Below, in pieces: positions 52,197 to 61,825 of a stretch of DNA of 64,000 bases. Position numbers and translations under genes: made by a program. Source of the stretch: CAVVUF01 sp963751425 (lineage in GTDB: Bacteria > Chloroflexota > Anaerolineae > Anaerolineales > UBA4823); NCBI GenBank assembly GCA_963751425.1, contig CAVVUF010000003.1:310001-374000 (forward strand), read 5' to 3'. Positions within the stretch are counted from its first letter, which is position 1; each line of letters starts with the position of its first letter. The notes under the pieces were generated by a model. That model had not been told where the DNA came from, made no database searches, and saw only the letters and a list, made by a program, of their open reading frames with translations.

Positions 52197-55100
52197 TCAG
52201 TTAGCCAACGCCTGCGACCTAAAATCGTCCAGGAGTGCTTCCACGGTCCCCCATAAATCCTTCACCTTGCCGCGCTTTTTAGCTTCACCCACCTCAATTG
52301 CGGGAATTCCATTTGCCATTGCTTCCAGGGGTTTTCCGTAAAGGTCAGCAAACCAGGCAGATTGAACCAGGTAGCCCTGCCGGGTAACCAGGCCCTCCAG
52401 TTCTAGCGCCCGGATAATCTCCCCTCGATCAGCCAAAAGCAGCGCGATTTCAGCTATGGTAAGGTAGACAAAGAAGCTATACAGTTGACTTTCACCATAA
52501 AGCTGCAAAGCCTGAATGGCGTGCGACCAGGCGCTAACTTTGTCCCCAAAGGCAAATTCGGTCCGGCTGAGGCCGGTTAAGGCAGTGAGCATCCATCCCT
52601 TTACATCAAACGATATGAAAAAGTTTAAGCTAAACAGGTAAGCTTCTCGTGCTTCCTCATTTTTCCCCAGGGCTAGCAGCACATCGCCCAGATAGCGGTG
52701 ACGGAGCGCATATTGATAATCACTCAACTCCTGCACCAACGCCAACCCTCTGCGGATCTGTTCTTCCGCCTTCGTGTAATTCCCCAGGTGGCACAGAACC
52801 TCACCAACCTCAGCGTAGGCAATGCCCATCATCCGGCGATCTCCAATATCCTGATAGATTTCAAGCTCGCGTTGCTTCAAGGTCAGGTTTTCTGCAAATC
52901 TCCCCTGGACCGACAACAGGTATCCGAGCGTCATGAATACCATCACCTGAGTTGACGGATCATCCACCCGTTGAAAATTCTTTATACTTTCTCTGAGAAG
53001 TGGTTCCGCTTTTTCTATCCGGTAATAGTGGTACAACTCAGCAATGCCGAGGGTGTATAAGTGGCAGCCAAGCTCAAAAGAATCGCCACTTTGCCGCACA
53101 GCCGCCAAATTCCCCTCAACCTGGGAGTAGAGTTCCTTGGAAACCGCCCCCCCCATCAAGAATCGCCGATAAAAGATCCAGAAACTGGGTGCTTTTCCAT
53201 TGGATTTCAGAGAAAGATGGAAAGCTTGCTCATAATAACGGAGAGCCAGCTCAGGGTCATGTTGTAAGGCAGCCAGCAGAGTTTGGGTGGTCAGCTCAAA
53301 AATCCACTCATGTATGACCTGCTGTTGATCCAAAACCGGATCGTTCAACAATTCACGGCTCTTTTGAAGGTGCTGCCCAGCCTCCTCGAAGAGCTCCAGA
53401 TTAATGCTTAATGCGGCTTGCCAGATAAGCAGCCGGGCAACTAGCCGGGACTTTTTTACACGCTCATCTTGTGGCTCAGTCTCCTCGAGGGCTTCGGCGG
53501 CCATCTGGCACGCATCCAGTCCTTCGATAAAGCGCGTTCTGCGCAGATAAAACATGCATAATCCATCCACGGCTTGCAAGAGACAGGCGGATTGCCTTTG
53601 ACTAACCGCCCAATCCCAGGCAGCCTGAACGTTTTCCAGCTCAGTCTCGATCTCGCGCAGTGCTTGCCCCTGTTTCTCACTGGTCATTTGTTCATTCCAT
53701 TCAAACATACGCGAGCTGTAGAATGTGCAGTGGCGGCGAGGCGTTTCCTGCCTATCCAGCGTAGATTGGTCAAGCTTTTCAGTACAGTATTGGCGCAGCA
53801 AATCGTGCAAGTCAAATCGCCCTTGTGAGGTACGCCGTACGAGTGATTTATCCACCAGTCCAGAAAGCTCGCGCAAGGAGATCCCAGCAATCTGTTCGGC
53901 GGCTTTCCGGGAGAAACTGCCCCGAAAGACCGCCAAGCGCGGCAGCAGGACCTGCTCACGGCTGCTCAATAAATTCCAGGAATGATCGAAGACCGCTCTC
54001 AGGCTGTGCTGCTGCTCAGAGATATCCCCCAGAGATGTGTCGAGGATATCCAGGCCGCGGCTGATCTCCTGGACAATTTCCTGGCAGGAGAGCGTATTGA
54101 TCCAGGTGGCTGCCAGCTCTAAACCCAATGGCATCCCTTCCAGGAGCTGCGTGATTTGGCTGATCGAAGATAAATCGTCCTCAACAGCCTGAAAAGTTAC
54201 GCGAGCCCTACGGGCAGCTTGCAGGAATAACTCGACCGCACTGTAGCTCTGGGGCTCTTCCCTTTGGAGCACTTCTATTTTCTCGGGGTAATGCAACCCT
54301 TTCACCTCCAACACCCATTCCCCTTGCAGGTGCAGCCTGTGGCGGGAGGTTACCAGCATTTTAATTTCCGCGCAGCGGGAATGGATCTGAACAAGCATGT
54401 TCGCCCATTGAACCAGCCCTTCAAACGAATCCAGGATCAGCAGTAAACGTTTTTCGCGCAGGAAGTCGATCAGCTGCTCTTCAGGCGCGGGTCCATCTGG
54501 ACGGAAGGTCAACCCCACTGCTCGAGCAATCGCTGGCGGGATGGCTTGTTCGGCCTCGACCGTGCTCAGAGAGATGAAAAAGACGCCCTGATGAAATTGG
54601 TCTGCCAGCCTCAACCCGACCTCAACCGCCAGGCGTGTCTTCCCAATTCCCCCAGGCCCCAGCAAGGTCAGCAGCCAGCAATCTGCCTCAGATAACAATA
54701 AAGAGATCTGCTCTAGCTCTTGCTCCCGCCCGATAAAAGGCGTCGCTGGAGTTGGCAGGTAATGAGCGAGCATCTTCTCTTTGGTCGCAAGCACCTCTCC
54801 CAACAAGGAGCTAACCGAGTCTGGCACTGCAGATTTCTGTGTTAATATTTTTGACCTCTTCAAAGAGAGCTCGCTCTCCTGGGTGAGCTGACCAGAAATA
54901 ATTAGCTCGTAAAGCTCAGCGGTTCCTAGCTCAGGGTCAATACCCAGTTCCGTTTTCAAGATCCGCACACATTCCTGAAATTGGCGTACAGCCGTATGGC
55001 GCTGCCCGTTTAATGCATAGATTCTCATTAAGGTGCGGTGCGCTTCTTCGTTAAACGTATCCAGGACTAGCCAGCGTTGGGCAAACTCGGCTGCCTCAGG

Positions 55101-55647
55101 ATACGAGCTTGCTTGAAGAAGCAGGCTTGCCAGCTTTTGTAATGCCTCGGCATATGCCTGCCGCAGCGCTTCTTGCTGAAAGAACTGCCAGTCATCGAAA
55201 TTGGCACTGTCGCGCAGGTGAAATCCCGCCAAGAAATCACCGCGGTACAGCAGTGCCGCCTTATGAAGATTAGCCATACATTCCTGGCAAACGGTCGAAT
55301 ACGGATGACTATGACGGTTGAAGGCTGCCAGGTGGGTTTGAAAACTCGTGATATCCAGGAAAACATCGGCACCTGGATTGAAACCGATCTCCTCCCGGCT
55401 TGCCTCCAGCCAGCCTTCACCCAAGAGATTGTGGATCTCCCATAGAGTTCGCCGCAGGTAAGCATATGCCTTTTCCTGTCCATATTCAGGCCACAGGAAA
55501 GCCGAAAGCACTTCTCGCCTTTGCTTCTCCGGGATGCATGGCCAGGTAAACCAGCAGCGCCAGGGCTTTATGCCGGCTGGTGTGGATGGGTTGACCATCC
55601 AGCTCGATGCGCAGCGGTCCCAAAGCGAAAATGGCGAGATGGCTCAT
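52197..55647 (-). CDS. SARP-type transcriptional activator with STAND ATPase and TPR array, frame broken near 55528
   Basis: A giant regulator of about 1150 residues. The N-terminal winged helix is split: the ATG at 55647 starts MSHLAIFALGPLRIELDG in one frame, and EKQRREVLSAFLWPEYG continues in the main frame after one extra G near 55528. Then come the bacterial transcriptional activation domain (to about 250), a STAND NTPase with FIGREQELEQ and GPGGIGKTRLA (about 320), a winged segment, and TPR-like helical repeats to the C-terminus (LGLSR-, YAEVGEV- type units). Such proteins sense a ligand through the repeats and activate a target operon. The target is unknown. Confidence 0.85.
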
Positions 55648-55653
55648 AAAAAG

Positions 55654-55659
55654 ATTATA
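55654..55659 (-). promoter_or_regulatory. extended -10 promoter giving a leaderless SARP transcript
   Basis: On the minus strand TGCTATAAT ends 6 bases before the ATG at 55647, so transcription would begin at or next to the start codon. There is no ribosome-binding site before that ATG. TTTCCA at 55677-55682 is a weak -35 at 17-base spacing. Confidence 0.55.
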
Positions 55660-55765
55660 GCATCGGCAGGCATGAATGGAAACGGCTTTGGAAACGGAGA
55701 ATAAACGGAAGTAGTGTATGTTAAGAATAACAACACGTAAAAAAATTCAATCCCTGGAGGCTAAA

Positions 55766-56092
55766 ATGAGCATCAAACTTGTTGTACTTTACCCATACCC
55801 GAAAGACCAGGCAGCCTTTGAGCAAGCCTACACGACCGAGCACATCCCCATGGTTGCCAAAAAGCTGACGCGCTGCACCAAAGCAATCTATACCCGTGTG
55901 TTAATGTCGCCCCAGGGAGCTTCCCCCTACTGCCGCATTGCCGAGCTGCATTACCCCTCTTTGGAGGCCTTGCAGGCTGACTTTTCGACGCCCGAAGCGC
56001 AGGAGCTAGGAGCCCATGCCGCCTCTATTTCCACGGGGGGCATCGCCGTTTCAATTGTCTGCGATGAAGAAACTGTATTGTTCAAGGATTGA
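55766..56092 (+). CDS. EthD-domain protein
   Basis: A 108-residue dimeric alpha/beta-barrel protein of the EthD type. The family pattern YPYPKDQAAFEQAYTTEHIP (about 8-27) with the conserved His is clear, and FSTPEAQELGAHAA follows. Start at 55766 (MSIKLV) with GGAGG; the frame extends to 55718. It is cytoplasmic. EthD proteins accompany oxidations or small-molecule degradation, but the reaction is unknown. It begins a three-gene run with a membrane protein and an alpha/beta hydrolase. Confidence 0.8.
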   Translation: MSIKLVVLYPYPKDQAAFEQAYTTEHIPMVAKKLTRCTKAIYTRVLMSPQGASPYCRIAELHYPSLEALQADFSTPEAQELGAHAASISTGGIAVSIVCDEETVLFKD

Positions 56093-56106
56093 AGAGGATG
56101 CTTACC

Positions 56107-56442
56107 ATGAAAAACATTCGAAACCTGGCAGGCGGTCTACTGCTCGTGACCGGTGTGCTTCACCTGGTCTCCGTTGCGCTTGTAAAATTTGAGGCAGCTT
56201 CAATCATCACCGTCATATTTGGGGTTGCATACCTGGCAATCGGTTACTTCCTGTTTCGCGATGGAAGAGCTGTCCTCTGGCTTGGAGCCATCGTGCCGCT
56301 GGTGGGGCTTGGGTTGGCTGCCATTGGAATGCTGATGAAGCCTAGCCTGATGGGAGCTTTATTTATGTTAATCGATGTCGTTGTCGCTGCCTGCTGCTTC
56401 TTCCTCATTTTCCGCAAGCAGCAAAAGAGCCTTCCCTTATGA
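56107..56442 (+). CDS. small four-helix membrane protein
   Basis: A 111-residue protein with four hydrophobic segments and small Gly/Ala-rich turns, starting MKNIRNLAGGLLLV. The ATG at 56107 is preferred because AAGAGG lies nine bases before it; in-frame starts at 56089 (TTG) and 56098 are poorly spaced. Its stop overlaps the next start by 4 bases. It is not recognised as a named family. Confidence 0.65.
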   Translation: MKNIRNLAGGLLLVTGVLHLVSVALVKFEAASIITVIFGVAYLAIGYFLFRDGRAVLWLGAIVPLVGLGLAAIGMLMKPSLMGALFMLIDVVVAACCFFLIFRKQQKSLPL

Positions 56443-57256
56443 ACACGAAAATATCACCGGATTCTAACCAAGGAGTTTATGTGCAGGTCAATGGCCTGAA
56501 CATCTATTATGAAATCCACGGCTCTGGCATTCCTGTTATTTTGCTGCATGGCGGGTTGGAGACTTGCCAGATGTGGTCGCCAGTCACGGCCTCTTTCTCC
56601 AGGGATTACCAGGTCATCACCCCAGACAGCCGCGGGCATGGCCGGACGGATAACCCATCAGGAAATTTTAGTTATCCTCTGATGGCTGAGGACATTGCAC
56701 AATTAATCAAGACACTGAGATTGAATAAACCTTTTGTGATAGGTTACAGTGATGGAGGCCAGACCGCTTTGTATATGGCTATCAATTATCCTGGACTGGC
56801 ACGCGGCTATATGATCGGCGCCACAGAACTTTCCATGACCGATGAATGGCGTCAATTAATGCAAGGTCTATTAGGCTTTGAAGGTCCTGGGATAGTGGAT
56901 TTCGAACAATTGCGCAAGCAAATCCCGAGTTCATAAAATCCCTTCAGGAAAAGCACGATATTTTCCATACACCCGGCTATTGGAAAACCTTGCTGACACA
57001 AGTATCAACCCAGTGGATGGTGCCGCTGAATTATATGCATGAAGACTTTGCGAAGATCGTCGAACCTGCTCTTTTTTGGTGCGGCGACCGGGATGTGCTC
57101 TGTCCCCCAGAACAGTCTCTAGAAATGTACCGGATGGTGAAGGGGGCGGAACTGGCAATCGTTCCAAATGCAGATCACTTCTCCATGATGCAGCAGATCG
57201 AACTTGCCATCGAGATTCTACATAACTTTATGAAGCGGGTAATCGCCGCCGAATGA
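56439..57256 (+). CDS. alpha/beta hydrolase, frame broken near 56900
   Basis: An alpha/beta-hydrolase-fold protein with PVILLHGGLETC (oxyanion region, about 32-43), DSRGHGRTDNP, the nucleophile elbow VIGYSDGGQTA (about 106) and, in another frame, acid FWCGDRDVLCPPE and base VPNADHFSM. The first frame stops at 56934-56936. Adding one T at GATTTCG (about 56898-56902) gives FRTIAQANPEFIKSLQEKHD and a continuous protein of about 272 residues. Most relatives hydrolyse esters or peptides. It belongs to the run with the EthD and membrane genes. Confidence 0.8.
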
Positions 57257-57307
57257 AAATCACCATTCGTATGGGTGGAGTTTCCCCACCCGCTCTCCAG
57301 TTTGCTT

Positions 57308-58426
57308 CTACTTCATCCCGAACATCGCTTCTTTAAGGTCCAGGTAATACAGGTAATCCTCCGGGTCGACGTTCGGCGGGCAGCGGTGGTCGCAGAAGGG
57401 GATGTAGCCGCCGCGCTCAACCAGCGGTACCAGTGTATCCAGATAAGCCTTGATCGCCGCCTGGCCGCTGCCCAGCGCGAGCTTATCCACCCCACCCATG
57501 ATGCGCAGCTCCTTGCCGTAGCTCTTGAGCAGCTCCCCCGGGTGGGCGCAGCCGTTCACCTCGAAGGGGAACAGGCAGTTGATCCCGCCCTCCATCAACA
57601 TGGGCAGGATCGGGCGTACATCGCCATCGCAGTCGGTATACCACAGGTCGATGCCCGCGAGGCGCAGCTTCTGGCTGATGCGCTTGTAGCGCGGCATGAC
57701 CACGGCTTTAAAGAACCTGGGCGAAACGATCGGGCCCGCCTTGTAGCAGATATCCTCCCAGCCGGAGGCGAAATCGAAATCGAAGTACGGCAGCACCTGG
57801 TCAAGGAAATCTTCGACCAATAAGCAAGCTGTCTCGACCATATCTTCCACCATGTCTGGGTAGTCATACAGCGCATAAGCCAGGCCTTCAAAGGTCAGCA
57901 TGTCGCGCACCTTGCCGATCATCGAGCCGCAGTACACCCCCAGGGGATAGTCACGCTCGGAAGAATAGACTAGCTTAAGGGTTTCGACATCCACCTTACG
58001 GGCAGGGTCGTCGCGGCGGAAGCGCTCTTCCTTAACCTTCGCCCAATCCTTGGGGGTCACCACCGTGGCCTTCACGAAATGGGGGATGGTATCGTGCCCA
58101 TCCTTCGGCACTTCGGCATACAACCCATCCTCATTCAAAATGATCCGGGTCGTCTCACGTTCCTCGATCACCGCATCGGCAAAGCTGGGAGAGATCCAGG
58201 TGTTGCCGCTGAGCGTGGCGATTGGATCGAAATTGAAAAAGGCATTCGCCTCCCATTCATTCGTGATGTCGTTCTCCACGAACATCGGCCAAAGCTTGTA
58301 GTTTTCATCCCAGTAGCCGAACTCCATATTGAAACAGCGGTCCACGGGCAGGTAGTGCATCTGGCGGACGAAGCGTTGGCGGCCGGTCATGGTTCCGGGC
58401 CATTTGGGGCGGCAAGGGGTAATCAT
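57308..58426 (-). CDS. URO-D family methyltransferase-like protein
   Basis: A 372-residue URO-D-fold protein. It starts MITPCRPKWPGTMTGRQRF and shows LWYTDCDGDVRPIL (about 254), FPFEVNGCAHPGEL, IMGGVDKLAL and the closing YIPFCDHRCPPNVDPEDYLY. The Cys and His residues of these segments are candidates for a thiol-activating zinc site, as in MtaA-like enzymes. It is the closest in pattern to the broken gene at 23357 (shared closing motif) and is transcribed alone. Substrate unknown. Confidence 0.78.
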   Translation of the reverse strand: MITPCRPKWPGTMTGRQRFVRQMHYLPVDRCFNMEFGYWDENYKLWPMFVENDITNEWEANAFFNFDPIATLSGNTWISPSFADAVIEERETTRIILNEDGLYAEVPKDGHDTIPHFVKATVVTPKDWAKVKEERFRRDDPARKVDVETLKLVYSSERDYPLGVYCGSMIGKVRDMLTFEGLAYALYDYPDMVEDMVETACLLVEDFLDQVLPYFDFDFASGWEDICYKAGPIVSPRFFKAVVMPRYKRISQKLRLAGIDLWYTDCDGDVRPILPMLMEGGINCLFPFEVNGCAHPGELLKSYGKELRIMGGVDKLALGSGQAAIKAYLDTLVPLVERGGYIPFCDHRCPPNVDPEDYLYYLDLKEAMFGMK

Positions 58427-58553
58427 CTTCTGGCTCTCTCTTCCTGGGGGATTATAACATTCATGAAAAATTAATTCATTCTACAGAAAAATAAGTTGCT
58501 GTCATTCATTATCAAGAAAAATCAAATTATTATGATTTTACACAATATATATA

Positions 58554-58581
58554 TTGACAATATTCAATATTGTTGTATAAT
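58554..58581 (+). promoter_or_regulatory. promoter with embedded operator for the ABC-2 operon
   Basis: Consensus TTGACA (58554-58559) and TATAAT (58576-58581) are 16 bases apart. ACAATATT and AATATTGT (58557-58573, one central C) form a perfect 17-base palindrome lying between them and overlapping the -35. This is the position for a repressor. The remaining AT-rich part of 58427-58705 contains no gene. Confidence 0.65.
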
Positions 58582-58705
58582 ATTTTTAATTACAAATAAT
58601 ATTCATTAATTTAATTCAATATCGTTTTGATAATTCGCGCTAAATGGTTCGCCAATCAATCTTAATGGTACCTACGGATCGAACCATGCGACAGGAGAAA
58701 TAAAA

Positions 58706-59764
58706 ATGTCAGTCTGGTCTATTGAAGCTGAAAATCTGGTCAAGCAGTTCCCCCGCCGCCCCACGCACGATGACAGCCCGGAGGGTAAACCCGCCAGGAA
58801 ATCCTTCCTGCCTTTCCGCAAGAAAGCGAAGGTCAGCAATGAAGAGAAGCTCTTCACCGCGGTGAACGGCGTCAGCCTGCAGATCGAGCAGGGCGAGATC
58901 TTCGGTCTGCTGGGTCCCAACGGCGCCGGGAAAACCACCACCATCCGCATGCTGTGCACGCTGCTCGAGCCCACCCGCGGCACTGCCCGGGTCAACGGCT
59001 ACGATATCCTCAAGCAGGCTAACCTGGTGCGCCAGAGCCTGGGCATCGTTATGGCCGGCGAGCGCAGTATTTACTGGAAGCTCACTGGGCGTGAGAACCT
59101 CGAATATTTCGCGGCTCTGTACCATGTTCCGCCTCAAATCGCCAAGAAGCGCATTACAGAGCTCCTGGAAAAGATGGAGCTGACTGGACGCGCCGATGAG
59201 CTGGTGGAAAAATATTCCTCCGGCATGAAGCAGCGTATCGCCATCAGCAAAGCACTGTTGGCACAGCCGCCCATCTTATTATTGGATGAGCCCACTTTGG
59301 GATTAGACCCCCAGGCAGCCCGCAAGCTGCGCGAGATCATCAAAGAATTGAAGCAGGAAGGGCATACTGTGCTCCTCACCACCCATTACATGGAAGAGGC
59401 CGACCAGCTCTCCGACCGTATCGGCATCATCGATCAGGGCAAGATCATTGCCCTGGATACACCCTCCCGTCTAAAGGAAACCATCAACCAGAAGGATATC
59501 ATCCACCTGGAAGTCGCCGGTTGGAAGCCGGAACATGCCGTTGCCCTGCAGAACCTGCCGGACGTGGATAACCTGGTGGCGCATCCGGATGGCTCCGAGG
59601 CCGTTTGGGAGGTCAGCCTGCAAGCTGCCAGCAGCCGGGCGGTGCTCCCAGGCATCGTTGAGACGCTCAACCACAACGGCACACGCCTGGTGAACATGAA
59701 TATTCTCAAGCCCAGCCTTGAAGATGTCTTCATAAGCCTGACCGGCAAGGCGTTAAGGGATTAG
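58706..59764 (+). CDS. ABC-2 type transporter ATP-binding protein
   Basis: A 352-residue ABC ATPase of the DrrA/multidrug class. Walker A is GLLGPNGAGKTTT (about 67-79), signature YSSGMKQRIAI (near 170), Walker B ILLLDEPTLGLDP, with the switch His in TTHYME. An insertion of about 30 residues (SPEGKPARKSFLPFRKK) sits in the first strand region. A C-terminal extension of about 80 residues follows the NTPase. It powers export by the two permeases downstream; start with AGGAGA. Confidence 0.9.
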   Translation: MSVWSIEAENLVKQFPRRPTHDDSPEGKPARKSFLPFRKKAKVSNEEKLFTAVNGVSLQIEQGEIFGLLGPNGAGKTTTIRMLCTLLEPTRGTARVNGYDILKQANLVRQSLGIVMAGERSIYWKLTGRENLEYFAALYHVPPQIAKKRITELLEKMELTGRADELVEKYSSGMKQRIAISKALLAQPPILLLDEPTLGLDPQAARKLREIIKELKQEGHTVLLTTHYMEEADQLSDRIGIIDQGKIIALDTPSRLKETINQKDIIHLEVAGWKPEHAVALQNLPDVDNLVAHPDGSEAVWEVSLQAASSRAVLPGIVETLNHNGTRLVNMNILKPSLEDVFISLTGKALRD

Positions 59765-59775
59765 GATAAAAGCTT

Positions 59776-60663
59776 ATGGCAACCATATCTGCTTCGCCCG
59801 TTACAGTTTCCGGCCCATCCCTCTCACGCCTGAGCTTCCGATCGGCATGGCGCGCCCTGTGGGCAATCGCCCACCGGGAGTGGTTGATCTTCAGGCGCTA
59901 TCCAAGCTGGATCTTCGCCTTACTGATCTGGCCAGCCATCTTCCCAGCCATGTACATCCTGAGCGCGCGGGCCCTGGCCGGCCCGGATGGCAGCGGTTTG
60001 AAAGTCTTCCTGTACAATGCCGGCACCGCCAACTTCTTGGGCTACATCATCGTGGGCACAACGGTCTGGATGTGGCAGAACATCGTCCTGTGGGATGTGG
60101 GCTTTGCCCTGCGCCAGGAACAGTGGCGCGGCACGCTGGAATCCAACTGGGTCAGCCCTACCAACCGCTTCTCTTTTCTGGTAGGCAACAGCCTGACGCA
60201 ATTGGTATCCGTGATGCTGTTCATCCTCGTCTCCTACCTGGAGTTCACCCTCTTCTTCGGGGTACGTTTCGCTGGCAGCCCGGCGCTGGCCTTGCTGGTG
60301 ATGCTGTTCGCCATTCCGTCGATCTATGGGCTGGGGTTTGCCTTCGCCAGCCTGGTCATCGCCGCCAAGGAAGCTCAGAACTTTGTTTTCCTGGTGCGCG
60401 GCATCGTGATGGTCTTCTGCGGGATCACCTTCCCCCTCACGGTGCTGCCCTCCTGGATGCAAGGGGTGGCGCTCTGGCTGCCCCAGACGCACATCATCGC
60501 CGCCATGCGCATGGCCCTCCTGACCGACGCCGGCCTGGCAGGCTTGCGCTCTGAGCTGATCATCCTGACATTCTTCGGCGTCTTCTGGCTGGCGGTCGGG
60601 TACGCGCTCTTTGTGTGGATGGACCGGCGAGCGCGCCGCACAGGCGTGATTGGGCAGTATTAA
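59776..60663 (+). CDS. ABC-2 type transporter permease
   Basis: A 295-residue membrane protein with six hydrophobic segments in the ABC-2 arrangement and a GITFPLTVLPSWMQGVALWLP motif region near the C-terminus. It follows the ATPase gene by 11 bases. With the next permease it should form a heterodimeric exporter. Substrate cannot be inferred. Confidence 0.9.
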   Translation: MATISASPVTVSGPSLSRLSFRSAWRALWAIAHREWLIFRRYPSWIFALLIWPAIFPAMYILSARALAGPDGSGLKVFLYNAGTANFLGYIIVGTTVWMWQNIVLWDVGFALRQEQWRGTLESNWVSPTNRFSFLVGNSLTQLVSVMLFILVSYLEFTLFFGVRFAGSPALALLVMLFAIPSIYGLGFAFASLVIAAKEAQNFVFLVRGIVMVFCGITFPLTVLPSWMQGVALWLPQTHIIAAMRMALLTDAGLAGLRSELIILTFFGVFWLAVGYALFVWMDRRARRTGVIGQY

Positions 60664-60676
60664 GGAGAATTCCCAA

Positions 60677-61525
60677 ATGAGCACGAATCTTTCACACCCT
60701 TCTCTAAAATCACATTTACGGGCGCTGATGGCAATCGCCCGCAAAGATTGGATCACCTATTGGCGCTACCCACTGAGCGCGGTTTCCTCTGTGCTGCAGC
60801 CCATCGTCTGGCTGACACCGGTGTACTTTATGGGCGTAGCCTTCAGCGTGAATGGCAAGGCCCTGGGGTTCGCCGCCTACAGCGGTACCAGTGATTACAT
60901 GTCTTTCATCTTGCTCGGGACAGTCTTGAGCAACTTCATCAGCGCGGTCTTCTGGGGCATGGGCTATTCTTTAAAAAACGACATGGATACGGGGGTGCTC
61001 GAATTGAGCTGGCTGGCTCCCCTGCCCAGGCCGCTTCTGCTGGTCGGGCGCACCTTCACCAACCTGCTGATCACCACCATCACCTCCCTGCTGATGTTGT
61101 TCATCGCTAATTTAATCTTTGGCTTCCAGCCCACGGGCCACGCCCTGGCAGCCGTGCTCACCGCCCTGCCGATGCTCATCGGGCTGTATGGCTTTGGCTT
61201 CGCCTTCGCCGCCCTGGTGCTGCTGATGCGCGAGGCGAACACCATGGTCGATATCAGCAGCTACCTGGTCCAGCTCTTCTCTGGAGCGAACTTCCCCGTG
61301 AATGTTCTGCCGCGCTGGTTGCTGCCGGTGGCGCTGGCCCTGCCCCTCACCTATGGGTTCGACGCGGTGCGCGGCTGGCTGCTTGAGACGAAAACCTTGC
61401 TGCCCATCCCGGTTGAAATCGTTATGCTGGTAGGCTTCATGTTCCTGATGATCTGGCTCGGGCTGCTCGCCTTCAAGGCTTTGGAGCGGCGGGTCAGGAG
61501 GCTCGGGACCCTGGGTCAGCATTAG
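60677..61525 (+). CDS. ABC-2 type transporter permease
   Basis: A 282-residue membrane protein, paralogous to the preceding permease, with six hydrophobic segments and GANFPVNVLPRWLLPVALALP in the same position. The start at 60677 (MSTNLSHPS) follows AGGAG; the frame extends to 60650 within the upstream gene. Two different permeases indicate a heterodimeric channel. Confidence 0.9.
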   Translation: MSTNLSHPSLKSHLRALMAIARKDWITYWRYPLSAVSSVLQPIVWLTPVYFMGVAFSVNGKALGFAAYSGTSDYMSFILLGTVLSNFISAVFWGMGYSLKNDMDTGVLELSWLAPLPRPLLLVGRTFTNLLITTITSLLMLFIANLIFGFQPTGHALAAVLTALPMLIGLYGFGFAFAALVLLMREANTMVDISSYLVQLFSGANFPVNVLPRWLLPVALALPLTYGFDAVRGWLLETKTLLPIPVEIVMLVGFMFLMIWLGLLAFKALERRVRRLGTLGQH

Positions 61526-61547
61526 CCATTATCCTCCAAGAAACGCT

Positions 61548-61589
61548 GACCGGCAGCCCATGGTGATATAAAACGCTAAGCTGCCGGTC
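61548..61589 (+). terminator. terminator of the ABC-2 operon
   Basis: GACCGGCAGC (61548-61557) and GCTGCCGGTC (61580-61589) form a ten-pair stem with a 22-base loop, followed by TTCGTTTTCTCTCC. It lies 22 bases past the last permease stop. Confidence 0.6.
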
Positions 61590-61628
61590 TTCGTTTTCTC
61601 TCCAGCCCTACCCAAATCAATCCGCCTG

Positions 61629-61637
61629 TGCTAAAAT
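61629..61637 (+). promoter_or_regulatory. extended -10 promoter of the his leader
   Basis: TGCTAAAAT places the transcription start near 61644, only a few bases before the leader-peptide ATG at 61648. No clear -35. It is the same style as the SARP promoter. Confidence 0.5.
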
Positions 61638-61647
61638 CGCCCCCATT

Positions 61648-61731
61648 ATGATACCGACTTCATCACAACTGTTTGCGGTTTATCATCATCATGCCTGGAT
61701 CTCCCCACCCTTCCGGGCTAATTGGGATTAA
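61648..61731 (+). CDS. hisL: his operon leader peptide, 27 aa with three consecutive His
   Basis: A 27-residue frame starting MIPTSSQL and containing YHHHAW (His codons at 61684-61692), ending at TAA 61729-61731. It lies between a promoter and a terminator hairpin just upstream of hisG, the arrangement of a histidine attenuator: ribosome stalling at scarce His-tRNA would favour an alternative fold. There is no ribosome-binding site, so it would be translated almost leaderless. The leader role is inferred from position and composition. Confidence 0.75.
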   Translation: MIPTSSQLFAVYHHHAWISPPFRANWD

Positions 61732-61767
61732 GGATTTGGCAGCAAGTTCCCACCCAATCGTCTTACC

Positions 61768-61794
61768 AAACGCTCCCCGGAAAGGGGAGCGTTT
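61768..61794 (+). terminator. attenuator terminator upstream of hisG
   Basis: AAACGCTCCCC (61768-61778) pairs with GGGGAGCGTTT (61784-61794), loop of five, then TTATTTG. A copy of CTCCCC at 61701-61706 could pair with the 3' arm, and ATTGGG (61721-61726) can pair with CCCAAT (61753-61758), providing competing folds. Confidence 0.8.
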
Positions 61795-61825
61795 TATTTG
61801 AGTTGATTTGGTTTTGGAGGTTCAA

